Shown: positions 42,865-52,290, counted from the stretch's first letter. The stretch is 64,000 nt of DNA from FEB-25 sp963822175 (GCA_963822175.1 CAWGGJ010000008.1:682001-746000), one strand, 5' to 3'. A program made the numbers and translations. Notes: generated from the letters alone by a model not told the origin.

Positions 42865-44031
42865 ATGGATTTTCAACTACCTTGCCCGAATTGTGGACAA
42901 CAGGTTAATCCACAAGAGCTTGAATGCCCTCATTGTGGAGTGAATTTGGCTTTGGCAGCGGTTAAGGGAGAGCAGGAGGTAATCGCAAAAATCAATCTCA
43001 ATCCATCTGTACCCATCACACCTGAAATCCTTGTACCACGAGTTGGGGAATTATTGATCGAGCGTGGTGTGTTAACCCAGGATGGTCTTCAACGAGCCTT
43101 GGAATATTCAAAACGACCGGGTCCTGATGGACAGCAACATTTGGTTGGACAGGCTTTATTAGAATTAAAATTGATCGACCGCGAGACTCTGGACCAGGTA
43201 ATCACGGAACAGATCCTACAATTGCATACAGCTTTGCAACAAGCAAACCTTAAATTGGAGCAGAGAGTACAGGAGCGCACCCAGGAGCTTCAATCAGCAC
43301 TAAACAAGTTGGCAGAATTGAACCAATTGAAATCAAATTTCATTTCCAATGTTTCGCATGAGTTGCGCACGCCATTAACACATATTCGTGGGTATTTAGA
43401 CCTGATGAATGAAGGCAGCCTGGGAGATCTCACAAAGGAACAGGCTGTTGCTTTGGATGTGATGCTGCGGTCTGAGGCTCGTCTTGAAGAGCTGATAGAA
43501 AAGATGATCCAATTCTCGCTTGAAGCGAGTGGGCAATTCACCCTCCAGATTCGACCAACCAATCTCAGGAAATTAATCGAATTGGCAGTGAACCAGTTAA
43601 AAACCAAAGCTGATCAGCGACCCGTTAATCTCGGAATCAATTTAGGAACTGATCCATGCTTTGTCCGTGTTGACCAGGAAAAAATTCAATGGGTAGTGAT
43701 GGAATTATTGGATAATGCCATAAAATTTTCTCCTGCTGGTGGGAATGTGAAGGTTGGACTGGAGCGTGATGAAACTTTTGCCCAGTTTTATGTTATCGAT
43801 ACAGGCATTGGAATCTCTCCAGAAAGACTTTCAGAAATATTTGAACCATACCATCAGCTAGACAGTTCTAGTACGAGAAGATATGGTGGAATTGGCTTGG
43901 GACTTGCACTGGTAAAGAAGATCCTGGAGGCACATGGATCGAAAGTGAACGTGACCTCTGATGTTGGCAAGGGAACATTCATCCAATTCCAATTACCGAT
44001 TATCGACGTTAACCATGAACTTGACAGATGA
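42865..44031 (+). CDS. Histidine kinase with N-terminal zinc ribbon and MshEN-like domain
   Basis: A 388-aa protein with an unusual order. A zinc ribbon with C7, C10, C21 and C24 (CPNC...CPHC) comes first. Residues about 58-112 resemble the MshEN/GSPII_E N-terminal domain (VGELLIERGVLTQDGLQRALEYS...VGQALLELKLIDRETLDQVI); some MshEN domains bind c-di-GMP. A coiled coil (about 118-150), HisKA (NVSHELRTPLTHIRGYL) and HATPase_c (LLDNAIKFS, DTGIGIS, GIGLGLALV) follow. It has no membrane segment. It overlaps the next kinase gene by 17 nt. Confidence 0.87.
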   Translation: MDFQLPCPNCGQQVNPQELECPHCGVNLALAAVKGEQEVIAKINLNPSVPITPEILVPRVGELLIERGVLTQDGLQRALEYSKRPGPDGQQHLVGQALLELKLIDRETLDQVITEQILQLHTALQQANLKLEQRVQERTQELQSALNKLAELNQLKSNFISNVSHELRTPLTHIRGYLDLMNEGSLGDLTKEQAVALDVMLRSEARLEELIEKMIQFSLEASGQFTLQIRPTNLRKLIELAVNQLKTKADQRPVNLGINLGTDPCFVRVDQEKIQWVVMELLDNAIKFSPAGGNVKVGLERDETFAQFYVIDTGIGISPERLSEIFEPYHQLDSSSTRRYGGIGLGLALVKKILEAHGSKVNVTSDVGKGTFIQFQLPIIDVNHELDR

Positions 44032-45274
44032 AATAAACGAATCCGTTGTCTTAAAACCTGAAGATCTCAGATCGGTCTATGCCATCGGTTTAGCCATTGC
44101 TCAAACTGAAAATATAGATACGGCATTGGACCTGATCGTTCTCCATACACGGCATGTTCTAATTTTTGACAATATTGTCCTCTACTTGCCAAAGAATCGG
44201 AATGGTTTGGATCCGTCGTATGCTCGGGTGGTTGGACGTGGAAAAAATGCAGAGGGTGAAATTGAGTGGGGAGAGGTGTTGGCGAATGAGACCTTCACGT
44301 GCAAACAAACCTCATTGCGCCAGGAAAAACTCGAGGGATGGGAAAATAACCGCTTGTTTTGGCGGGAATTTTTGGGTTTACCTCTCAAGGCGGGAGAAGA
44401 AGTATTAGGTGTGTTAGTGTTTGGACGGTTTGGTGGACCCCCGTATGCACCTGATCAAATTCGCCTTGCGGAGTTCATTGCTGCCCAGACAGCGCAGTTG
44501 ATCGAGAATCATCACCTGGTGGAACGGGTAGCCAAATTAGAGGCTGAGCGCTGGTTAAGGCGCATGCAGGATGAATTCATTACGACCATATCCCATGAAT
44601 TACGGACTCCGATCGGATTTATTAAAGGTTATGCAACTACCTTGCTCAGGGAAGATACAAAATGGGACGATAATTCGCGCCGCGAATTTTTAACCATTAT
44701 TGACGAAGAAGCTGACCGGCTGCATGAATTAATCGAAGATCTGCTCGATTCTTCTCGATTAAAAGCAGGAACCATGTTCATGCAGTTACAACCCATAAGA
44801 TTGGATCTGATACTGCGTGAGATTGTGGTCAGGAGCACCTCCCGTTACTCATCCCTTGCAGTCCAATTAAATGTAGACCACGGGATACGAGTGGAAGCAG
44901 ATCCAACCCGAATTACCCAGGTTTTTGATAATTTATTGAGCAATGCAGTAAAATATGCTCCAGGCTCACCGGTAAACATCACTGTAAAGAATTCCAATGG
45001 TAACTGTGAGATTACTATCGAAGATCAAGGGCCAGGGATAAAACCTGAACATCTCCCACATTTATTTGAACGCTTTTATCGCGTTCCAGAGACGATGGTA
45101 ACAACACATGGTACAGGATTGGGATTATATATCTGTCATGAGATTATCCAAGGCCATTGTGGCACGATATCAGTAAATTCTACGGTATCAAAAGGAACTG
45201 TTTTTACGATCACCTTACCTTGCATCGGGGATGGTGAAGTATCACAACAAGTGGGAGAGGAGCTGAACAAATGA
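44015..45274 (+). CDS. GAF-domain sensor histidine kinase
   Basis: A 419-aa protein from ATG 44015, which lies inside the end of the upstream kinase gene. A GAF domain covers about 20-180. HisKA (FITTISHELRTPIGFIKGYA) and HATPase_c (NLLSNAVKYAPG, DQGPGIK, GTGLGLYI) follow. No membrane helices are seen, so it probably senses a cytoplasmic or diffusible signal. The 3' end overlaps the response regulator start by ATGA, so the two are very likely a cognate pair. Confidence 0.9.
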   Translation: MNLTDEINESVVLKPEDLRSVYAIGLAIAQTENIDTALDLIVLHTRHVLIFDNIVLYLPKNRNGLDPSYARVVGRGKNAEGEIEWGEVLANETFTCKQTSLRQEKLEGWENNRLFWREFLGLPLKAGEEVLGVLVFGRFGGPPYAPDQIRLAEFIAAQTAQLIENHHLVERVAKLEAERWLRRMQDEFITTISHELRTPIGFIKGYATTLLREDTKWDDNSRREFLTIIDEEADRLHELIEDLLDSSRLKAGTMFMQLQPIRLDLILREIVVRSTSRYSSLAVQLNVDHGIRVEADPTRITQVFDNLLSNAVKYAPGSPVNITVKNSNGNCEITIEDQGPGIKPEHLPHLFERFYRVPETMVTTHGTGLGLYICHEIIQGHCGTISVNSTVSKGTVFTITLPCIGDGEVSQQVGEELNK

Positions 45275-45978
45275 GCAAGAAGATATTAGTCGTTGATGAT
45301 GAGCCACGTTATGTTCGCCTGATCGAAGCAAACTTACTTTCAGACAACTACCAGGTTTTAAAAGCATACAATGGAGAACAGGCATTGGAAATTGTTGCTA
45401 ATGAGAATCCTGACCTTGTTCTATTGGATATCATGATGCCTGTATTGGATGGTTTCATCGTTTGCGAACGTATCAGGAAATTTTCTACTGTGCCAATCAT
45501 TGTTGTTACGGTGAAAGGTGAAGAACAGGACCGTGTGCGCGGGTTGGATCTGGGAGCAGACGATTACATCGTTAAACCTTTTTCTGCCACGGAACTATTA
45601 GCCAGGGTCAGGGCAGTTTTACGAAGGGCAGCGAAACCCACGAATATTCCTGCTCAATCGATGTTTCACCATGGATCAATGGATATCGACCTGGCAAAAG
45701 CAGAGGTTTTCCTTAATGGGAAAATGGTCTACCTCTCTGCAACAGAATATCGCATTTTGCTCCAGCTTGCTCAAAATGTCGGCAGTGTGATTCCTTCTGA
45801 ACAATTGCTTAGGGATGTGTGGGGTGTTGAATATCAAAAGGATAAAGAAATCCTGTGGGTCAGTATCTCACGGTTGAGGCAGAAGCTTGAAAAAGATCAA
45901 AATAATCCCCAGCATATTGTCACACGTTCAGGTGTAGGTTACATCATGCCTGTTCTCCCGGAAGTGTCTAATAATTAA
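45271..45978 (+). CDS. OmpR/PhoB-family response regulator
   Basis: A 235-aa regulator. The receiver domain has D9/D10, phosphoacceptor D53 in VLLDIMMP, Thr in VVTVKG and Lys in DDYIVKPF. A winged-helix DNA-binding domain spans about 135-228 (LSATEYRILLQLAQNVG, LLRDVWG, VSISRLRQKLEKD, IVTRSGVGYIM). ATGA overlap with the GAF kinase indicates translational coupling. Targets are unknown. Confidence 0.95.
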   Translation: MSKKILVVDDEPRYVRLIEANLLSDNYQVLKAYNGEQALEIVANENPDLVLLDIMMPVLDGFIVCERIRKFSTVPIIVVTVKGEEQDRVRGLDLGADDYIVKPFSATELLARVRAVLRRAAKPTNIPAQSMFHHGSMDIDLAKAEVFLNGKMVYLSATEYRILLQLAQNVGSVIPSEQLLRDVWGVEYQKDKEILWVSISRLRQKLEKDQNNPQHIVTRSGVGYIMPVLPEVSNN

Positions 45979-46033
45979 GTTGTCAACTAATATGAGTTAA
46001 CAATAATGCTAGATAGGTCAGGAAGGTGTTAAG

Positions 46034-46711
46034 ATGACGATCAACCCGATTCGAAAAATAATACGAGCAAAGAAATTGGGTCTATTGATTCGTGATGTGC
46101 GGGTTAAATCCGGGCGTAACCTCGATGATTGTGCTCAGGCAATGGGTTTGTCCACAGAAGAACTGTTAGCCTTGGAATCAGGTGAAAGACCACCGACATT
46201 ACCAGAGCTAGAGATTCTTGCATTTTACTTAGAAGTGCCTTTGGAGCACTTTTGGTCCAATGAAGTATTAAAAATTGATGCAAATGACAAATCATTTGAT
46301 GCGGATGAAATAAAACGATTGCGACAAAACATGATCGGTGCATTAATCCGAAAAGCACGGATAGAAGCAGTTATTTCGGTAGATGAGCTGGCTCAAAAGG
46401 CTGGTATCTCTTCGGAAAGTTTACAATCCTACGAACAGGGTGAGATCCCTGTCCCATTACCGGAGTTGGAGATCCTGGCGCAGGTATTAAATAACTCAAT
46501 TTCGCAATTTGAAGATCAGGAGAGCCCAGTGGGAAGCTGGTTTGTGGAGCAGAGAAATATGCATGAATTCCTCGAGTTACCAGTGGAATTACAAAATTTT
46601 ATTGCCAAACCGGTCAACCGCCCATATATTGAACTTGCGGTCAAATTAAGTGAATTAAAGGTTGAAAGATTACGTGCACTGGCAGAAGGATTGCTAGAGA
46701 TCACATTATAA
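46034..46711 (+). CDS. Tandem XRE-type helix-turn-helix protein
   Basis: A 225-aa protein with two homologous HTH units: residues about 16-75 (LIRDVRVKSGRNLDDCAQAMGLS then ELLALESGERPPTLPELEILA) and about 104-162 (LIRKARIEAVISVDELAQKAGIS then SLQSYEQGEIPVPLPELEILA). The shared SGE/QGE..P.LPELEILA end shows an internal duplication. The C-terminal 60 residues are a separate helical region. It probably binds DNA, perhaps as a two-headed monomer. It follows the response regulator by 55 nt and has an AGGAAGG site. Confidence 0.85.
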   Translation: MTINPIRKIIRAKKLGLLIRDVRVKSGRNLDDCAQAMGLSTEELLALESGERPPTLPELEILAFYLEVPLEHFWSNEVLKIDANDKSFDADEIKRLRQNMIGALIRKARIEAVISVDELAQKAGISSESLQSYEQGEIPVPLPELEILAQVLNNSISQFEDQESPVGSWFVEQRNMHEFLELPVELQNFIAKPVNRPYIELAVKLSELKVERLRALAEGLLEITL

Positions 46712-46715
46712 GAAA

Positions 46716-47252
46716 ATGGATATATTAAACCCTCAACAGCTTGCTCAAGAAGCGCAAGCTGAATATTCGAAAGGAAATTATCTATCAGCGGCGAATTTGT
46801 TTAAAGCAGCCGCTGATGGTTTTTCATCCAACAAAGATGAATTATCTGCCGTTGAGATGACAAATAACCAAAGTGTAGCGTTATTGCAGGCAGGTGACGC
46901 AAAATCAGCACTAGAATTAGCCATGGGAACTGATCTTATATTTGCATCAAAGGGAGATGTAAAGCGTCAGGCAATGGCAATCGGGAACCAGGCAGCGGCC
47001 TTGGAAAGGTTAGGGCAGCCAGATGAAGCTATTGAGTCGTATAAAAAATCTGGAGAGCTATTTGCGGCTATTGGTGAATATGAATTGCGTGCTTATGTCT
47101 ACCAGGCGATTTCCGCATTGCAGCTGAAACGTGGAAGATATTTGGAGGCCTATGCCATCATGAGGGCAGGAGTCATGGAAGTGAAGGATCCCAACCTTAC
47201 CCAAAGGTTACTAAAATCCTTGATGGACGTCCCATTTCGATTTCTAAAATAA
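46716..47252 (+). CDS. Tetratricopeptide-repeat protein
   Basis: A 178-aa all-helical protein with about four TPR-like units (AQAEYSKGNYLSAANLFKAA; NNQSVALLQAGDAKSALELA; GNQAAALERLGQPDEAIESY; AISALQLKRGRYLEAYAIM). There is no signal peptide or membrane helix. It starts 4 nt after the tandem-HTH gene, so it is likely its partner in the same transcript. TPR domains act as protein-binding scaffolds; no specific function can be given. Confidence 0.82.
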   Translation: MDILNPQQLAQEAQAEYSKGNYLSAANLFKAAADGFSSNKDELSAVEMTNNQSVALLQAGDAKSALELAMGTDLIFASKGDVKRQAMAIGNQAAALERLGQPDEAIESYKKSGELFAAIGEYELRAYVYQAISALQLKRGRYLEAYAIMRAGVMEVKDPNLTQRLLKSLMDVPFRFLK

Positions 47253-47280
47253 AAATATACTTAAGAAGATTTCATCAATA

Positions 47281-48072
47281 CTATAAAGTACCTTTATAAA
47301 TCCCACCGTCGACAGTCAGCATAACACCGGTGATATAGGATGCTGCTGGAGAAAGTAAAAATACCACTGCATTGGCAACTTCTACCGGGTCCGCCATGCG
47401 TCCTAAAGCAGTATCTGCTACCTGCTGGGCAATTTCTGCCTCAATGCTGCTATTATTAGCCTCGGCCCGATAAGTCATCAGCTCGTGAACTCGTTCAGTT
47501 AATGTCCAACCGGGGAGGATCGAATTGAATCGGATTCCATCTATTCCCAATTCCAAGGCAAGGCTCTTGGTAAGGCCTACTGTTGCAGCCCTGATGCTAT
47601 TGGATAGGACGAGGTTTGGTATTGGTTGTTTTACTGAGTATGATGTCATTGTGACCACGCTGGCGCAGTGTGATTGGCGCAGATATGGCAAAGCTGCGCG
47701 GATCAAGCGAACATGACTGATCAGTGAAAGCTCAACCGCATGTTGCCAGGAAGTATCATCGAGTCCCTCAAATTTTCCAGAAGGAGGTCCACCAGCATTT
47801 GTCACTAGAAAATCCAACCCCCCAAAAGCCTGGATGGTTTTTTGGATCAATCTTTCCGGGATATTTGGTAATCCCACATCTCCTGCGATAGGTACAATCT
47901 CAGCATTTGTTTGATTATGCAACCTTGAGGCTGCATCAACGATGCTCTTGGTATTGCGCCCATTAATGGCAACCTTGCATCCTTCGGAGGCTAACCCCAT
48001 TGCTATTGCATATCCTAAACCTCTGCTTGAGCCTGCAACCAATGCGCTTTTCCCTTTTAGCTGTAAATCCAT
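47281..48072 (-). CDS. Short-chain dehydrogenase/reductase with atypical active site
   Basis: A 263-aa SDR. The cofactor motif AGSSRGLGYAIA, VTNAGG (in place of NNAG) and the C-terminal SPAASYITGVMLTVDGG are typical of FabG-like proteins. However, the catalytic YxxxK is absent: the segment reads LVLSNSIRAATVGL. This matches a known BKR-like SDR subgroup that lacks the standard tetrad, so the reaction is uncertain. It starts 9 nt after the DUF503 gene with GGGAGG upstream. Confidence 0.87.
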   Translation of the reverse strand: MDLQLKGKSALVAGSSRGLGYAIAMGLASEGCKVAINGRNTKSIVDAASRLHNQTNAEIVPIAGDVGLPNIPERLIQKTIQAFGGLDFLVTNAGGPPSGKFEGLDDTSWQHAVELSLISHVRLIRAALPYLRQSHCASVVTMTSYSVKQPIPNLVLSNSIRAATVGLTKSLALELGIDGIRFNSILPGWTLTERVHELMTYRAEANNSSIEAEIAQQVADTALGRMADPVEVANAVVFLLSPAASYITGVMLTVDGGIYKGTL

Positions 48073-48081
48073 ATAACCTCC

Positions 48082-48369
48082 CTAAGTGATGATTTCAATA
48101 TGGTCATCTTCCAGCATGACATCAGGCCAATTCACTTCTATCCAGTGAACAATGGTGTGGAGTGCTTTCTGTGAGAAATCAGGCTCATTACTGATTAATG
48201 CGCAACCAATGGATGCCTTATCACGTATATCATTTAGATAGATTTCTGCGACAGATACATTAAACTCACGATGAAGCCGAGTAATTAAAGGTTTTATACG
48301 GCTACGTTTTTCTTTGAGTGATTTACAACCTGGAAGACTGATTCTTATTGTCAATAAACCGATATTCAT
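48082..48369 (-). CDS. DUF503 family protein
   Basis: A 95-aa protein matching DUF503 (YlxP-like): NIGLLTIRISLPGCKSLKEKR, then RLHREFNVSVAEI and IGCALISNEP. In some bacteria the family lies in the nusA-infB-rbfA region and is linked to ribosome assembly; here it precedes an SDR. The start is ATG 48369, where homology begins. No ribosome site is present, but TATACT lies 10 nt upstream, suggesting a leaderless transcript. Confidence 0.88.
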   Translation of the reverse strand: MNIGLLTIRISLPGCKSLKEKRSRIKPLITRLHREFNVSVAEIYLNDIRDKASIGCALISNEPDFSQKALHTIVHWIEVNWPDVMLEDDHIEIIT

Positions 48370-48379
48370 TATGGCTGTA

Positions 48380-48389
48380 AGTATATAAT
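48380..48389. promoter_or_regulatory. Overlapping divergent -10 boxes between the DUF503 and DUF4230 genes
   Basis: The whole divergent gap is 25 nt (48370-48394). TATAAT on the plus strand (48384-48389) is 5 nt before ATG 48395. TATACT on the minus strand (48385-48380) is 10 nt before ATG 48369. The boxes overlap, neither gene has a Shine-Dalgarno, and both mRNAs would start at or beside their ATG. Confidence 0.5.
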
Positions 48390-48394
48390 ATATT

Positions 48395-49075
48395 ATGGAA
48401 AATAAAAACAAAAACCTCTTACCATGGATCATTTTGATTGCCATTCCTGTCATCCTGATTGGATGTGCATATTGGGTAGTATCTAGTTTCCAGCAGAGTA
48501 CTCAGCGAGTGATCCAACCAATTAGCGATATGACCAGTGGATTAAGTACACAGGTAGCTGAGTTTCTACATCCAACACCAACGATCATCCCTGACCCTGT
48601 GACCATCATAAACCAAATACGACCACTAGCGCGGCTGGAAACAATTCAATACACGGTTGAGAAAGTTATCACCGCTGAAGTTGGTCAGACTGCACTCGCA
48701 GGCCTGTTTGGAGACCGGTTACTATTCGTCGGGCATGGCTATGTTATTGCTGGGGTGGACTTATCCAAGCTTCGTTCGGAAGACCTGGTATATGAAGATG
48801 GGATATTGCTTGTCCAGTTACCACAGGCCGAGATATTTGTATCCACATTAGATAATAAACAATCATATGTATATGACCGTGAGACTGGTCTGCTGACCCA
48901 TGGGGATATTAATCTCGAAACTGCTGCCCGCCAGGAAGCTGAAAACCAGATCAGGCGAGCAGCTCTTGAGGATGGAATTTTAAAACAAGCCCAGACAAAT
49001 GCCGAAACCTATTTAGAAAGCCTGTTACACAAACTGGGATATACTCAAATCTCATTCATCCAGACAGAAGAATAA
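48395..49075 (+). CDS. DUF4230 family membrane-anchored protein
   Basis: A 226-aa protein with one N-terminal membrane helix (about 9-31), a short Pro/Thr linker, and a DUF4230 domain: LARLETIQYTVEKVI, FGDRLLFVGHGYVIAGVDL and ILVQLPQAEIFVSTLDNKQSYVYDRETG. The C-terminus is a helix-rich segment with RQEAENQIRRAALEDG. The function of the family is not known; the domain should face the outside. It begins directly after a divergent -10 box. Confidence 0.85.
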   Translation: MENKNKNLLPWIILIAIPVILIGCAYWVVSSFQQSTQRVIQPISDMTSGLSTQVAEFLHPTPTIIPDPVTIINQIRPLARLETIQYTVEKVITAEVGQTALAGLFGDRLLFVGHGYVIAGVDLSKLRSEDLVYEDGILLVQLPQAEIFVSTLDNKQSYVYDRETGLLTHGDINLETAARQEAENQIRRAALEDGILKQAQTNAETYLESLLHKLGYTQISFIQTEE

Positions 49076-49104
49076 CCAAAAAATAAAAATTCCCAGAGAG
49101 TAAG

Positions 49105-49938
49105 CTAGATTCGATGCAACCAGGATGGGTGTTGATATTTTTCTTTCACCAGCATCTTGGTCCGCATTATTTCCTGATCCGATATGCTACCTGGGGTAAG
49201 TTCAATATTTAATTCGGACTGGAAGCCGGAAATAAACGCTTGAACGACAGTTTCCATGTTTAATATTTCCCCAAGGGCACTTTCAGCTGTGGTGGCGTGT
49301 GATAGCAAGCGGGTTGCCGCTGCCTCCCGATCTTGATCATCGGAAAATGAGAGTACCTGGGTGATGCGGGTGAGATCACCCCACAGCGGAAAGGTACCAT
49401 GTTGGAGCACTGCGTTTTTTCTACGTGCCTGAGCGCTGCCGATCAATTTTTTCCCATAAACCACGATTTCATAATTTGACGGTACCTCGAAACACACTGC
49501 TGCATCACCTTGATTAGTTGCAACCTGATTATTTTGTTGTGATTCAGCTGGAATGTTCAAAAAGTGCAACGCCTTCAATAATGCAGCAGCTAATCGCCGA
49601 TAGCTTTCGAGAACCCCGCCTGAGACCCTTGGATCCGCTTGCGGGACAATTACCGAATAGGTTAGCTCGTCGGTATGCAGAATAGCACGCCCACCCGTGG
49701 TTCTACGTACCCAATCCCAACCCTTGGACTCCAGGCGGTAAAAATCAATGTCCGTGCAAGGTTGCGCATAGCCAATTGAAAGGCAAGGAGGATCCCAGGC
49801 ATAGAGTCTTAAGGTTGCCGGAGAGTGATTTTGCTCCACAGCTTCCAATATCGCCTCATCCAACGCCATGTTCCAGTTTCCTGGCGAGGCGAGAGTTTGT
49901 ATGAGACGCCACTGCTTGGGAAGGTAGTTCGATGGCAA
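49105..49938 (-). CDS. Octanoyltransferase LipM-like / lipoate-protein ligase A family
   Basis: A 277-aa protein of the biotin/lipoate A/B ligase fold. WNMALDEAI, PPCLSIGYAQ, RRTTGGRAILH, a Cys in VCFEVPSNYEI, and GKKLIGSAQARRKNAVLQHG are visible. The Cys followed by GKK fits LipM-type octanoyltransferases, which move octanoyl from ACP to a carrier domain such as GcvH. The start is TTG 49938. It lies 11 nt after the end of the large envelope protein gene on the same strand. Confidence 0.86.
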   Translation of the reverse strand: MPSNYLPKQWRLIQTLASPGNWNMALDEAILEAVEQNHSPATLRLYAWDPPCLSIGYAQPCTDIDFYRLESKGWDWVRRTTGGRAILHTDELTYSVIVPQADPRVSGGVLESYRRLAAALLKALHFLNIPAESQQNNQVATNQGDAAVCFEVPSNYEIVVYGKKLIGSAQARRKNAVLQHGTFPLWGDLTRITQVLSFSDDQDREAAATRLLSHATTAESALGEILNMETVVQAFISGFQSELNIELTPGSISDQEIMRTKMLVKEKYQHPSWLHRI

Positions 49939-49949
49939 AAGATAAATAC

Positions 49950-52287
49950 CTAATTCGCTGGTGTAGCTGTGATTGTTTGAGTCACCGTTGGAATACCTGT
50001 GGGTGCAGGAGTAGATGTTACCGTAGGCGTAAAAGTGATGGTTGGCGATGGGGTGGGTGGTTTCGGAGTGGGTGTACGAGGAGGCGTTACCGTTGGGGGT
50101 CTGGTTTGGGTGTAGGTTGGTAAGGGGAAATAATCAAGCTTCAGGCGAGCCAATGTAGTATAAGGACTGTTAGGGTAATATCTCCACACCCATAAATACT
50201 GGTCGATGGCATTCCCGTCTTCACTATTGAGGTTATAGACAAATCCGAGGGTGTAATGGAATTGGTCACATATATTGAAAGCAATGCAATCCCCTTTGAA
50301 ACGAGGGGAATTAAGCAATGAGAGCAGCTGCTCCTGGATTAGTTTTGGATCAACCCCATTCATCAAGTCATTCACCGCCTGGGTATATCCATCAAGGATG
50401 GTTGTTGGCCGGGCATATTCCACGTCTACCCATTGAATATATGCTTCTAAGGTATCAATGAGGCGGTTAAAGATGAAACCCTTGTGGAGCTCGAATTGAA
50501 TCACAGGCACGGTTCCTGCCGGCTCATGATAATAAGGAAGGGATTCGGTACCTTCTAGCACCTGTACGAAGACTGCTTGCATGCCTTCCAGCATTTCTGA
50601 AAGGATCCAGAATTCCAGTTTTGATTCTGGAGTTGGTTGGATCATAACCCAGCGTTCGTCCTTCCCATCCAGGTCAAAATCGAAAATACCGCTTGATCGA
50701 ATGGACACCCCATTGTTTTGTAGATGTGTTAATACCTGGGATGCATCATCCATCCCACTTGTTTTCACCAGGGTTCGCATGGCATCCTGCAGATTACAAT
50801 ATTGTGCTTGCTGGCAGGCAGTGAATATATCCTCGGGTTGTTGATAGGCATTCAGGAATTGCTGGGCGGGCGCAATCCAACTCGAATTCAGGAATAGTTG
50901 GTGAATTGACAATCTCGGTTAGATAATTTTTGGATTCTGTTGGCTGACCAGCCAGGGCATACAATATCCCTAAACGATATCGCAATTCATCATAGGCATC
51001 TGGTGGATATGGCTTATTTTGCATATCCACTTCTGGTGGCCAAACATCCAATAAAGGTAATGTGACACTTATCGCAGCTTGCGGACCCCAAGACGAAGTT
51101 GCGGTTTCAAGAACAATCTCGCAATATTCTTCCTGTCCAATCACTGGGACCAGCTCGTATTGTAGTGGGCTTGTTTCAAATGACGTTCCATTCCAACTAT
51201 AGAGCTGGGATACATAAGTGGGACACGCAGGCAACAAGGTGTTCGTTAATAGTAATTGATGGGCGTTGCCTGTACTGGAAACACTTTGGGCTTCTGCACG
51301 AGGTTCTAATCCAAAATCTTCCGGTACCTGCTCATCGATCAGGAGCTCAGATGGCGGTTCAATAGATAAATCGAATATATGAGGTAATATCATCTCGGTA
51401 TTGCCTGGTGAAGTTGCCCGATAAATAACCAGCTCAGGTTCTGTATCACCTGTCAGATCATCGTATAAATACGAATTTTCGTGCGGCTGAGAATGGTCAA
51501 TATCATCCAGCAGCGGGTATACATTGACGCTATTCGGTGTTTCGACCAACCAAAAATATGCACTTCCATCACCTCTAAGCTCAATCAATTCTCTCCCTAA
51601 CTCGCCGGATTGGGGAGGTAACGGAGAAGTATGTAAGGTCAGTCTTGTTTCATATTGAGTGAACCAGGCAGATAGATCACTGGAACGTACTTGCCCAGAT
51701 GAAATCGCATCTTGGAACAGGTCGGAATATAAGATCATGGCTTGTGGATCGCCAACCCGGATTAAATTATATGCCCGGTCCCATAACCACTCCGTTGCAT
51801 TGATCGCTTCAGGGAATCGCAGGTTGGCTTCCCCTTCAGAATAGGCAAGCGTGCTGTATGATGCATCTGAATCCTTCAGGATCGTGTCTGCTTTCATCAA
51901 TTCTATTGATCTTTCCTGCTGAGCCAAGTCCCACGGTTTTAACTCATAAAAATGGTTTGTGCGTCCTGCTTTTGCAGCAGTGATCGTAGGAATTAATGTC
52001 TGGGTTAGGGTTGGGGTAAGCGTCGGTGTGTTGGTTGAGGTTGACGATGGTCGTAAAGTCCATGTGGGACGAGGAGTTAATGTTATCGTACTCGTATTGG
52101 ATGGTGTCAGGCTTGGTGAGCTTGTATATGAAGCTATGAGGGTTATATTCAAGCTGGTTGGGCTGGGGGCGGGGTTCCGAGCATAATTGATCATCATCCC
52201 GGTGAATAATAAGATAGCCAATCCGAATAGACCTAAGAGTATGATGACCAGTGGAGAATGCTTTGCAGAGTCAGTATCCATAACCAA
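49950..52287 (-). CDS. Large membrane-anchored envelope protein with Pro/Thr linkers, interrupted by a 1-nt frameshift
   Basis: Two frames, 52287 to about 50900 and about 50900 to 49950, read as one protein of 778 aa if one base is removed near 50880-50912 (for example giving IPESSWIAPAQQFL). The first has a membrane helix (about 11-33), a Thr/Ser/Pro linker and repeat-like units with Asp-rich loops (DDLTGDTEPELVIY). The second continues with IFDFDLDGKDERWVMI and ends in a long PTPT tail. Asp-rich loops recall FG-GAP/VCBS calcium loops. Function is unknown; it is probably cell-surface. The second frame has a stop just upstream of the junction, which supports a frameshift over two genes. Confidence 0.65.
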
Positions 52288-52290
52288 TGT

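Noticed and set aside
50794..50912. Two genuine genes overlapping by 119 nt on the minus strand
   Set aside because: The second frame has a stop just upstream and no ribosome site, the first frame's tail looks like out-of-frame translation, and a one-base change fuses them in an exact multiple of three.
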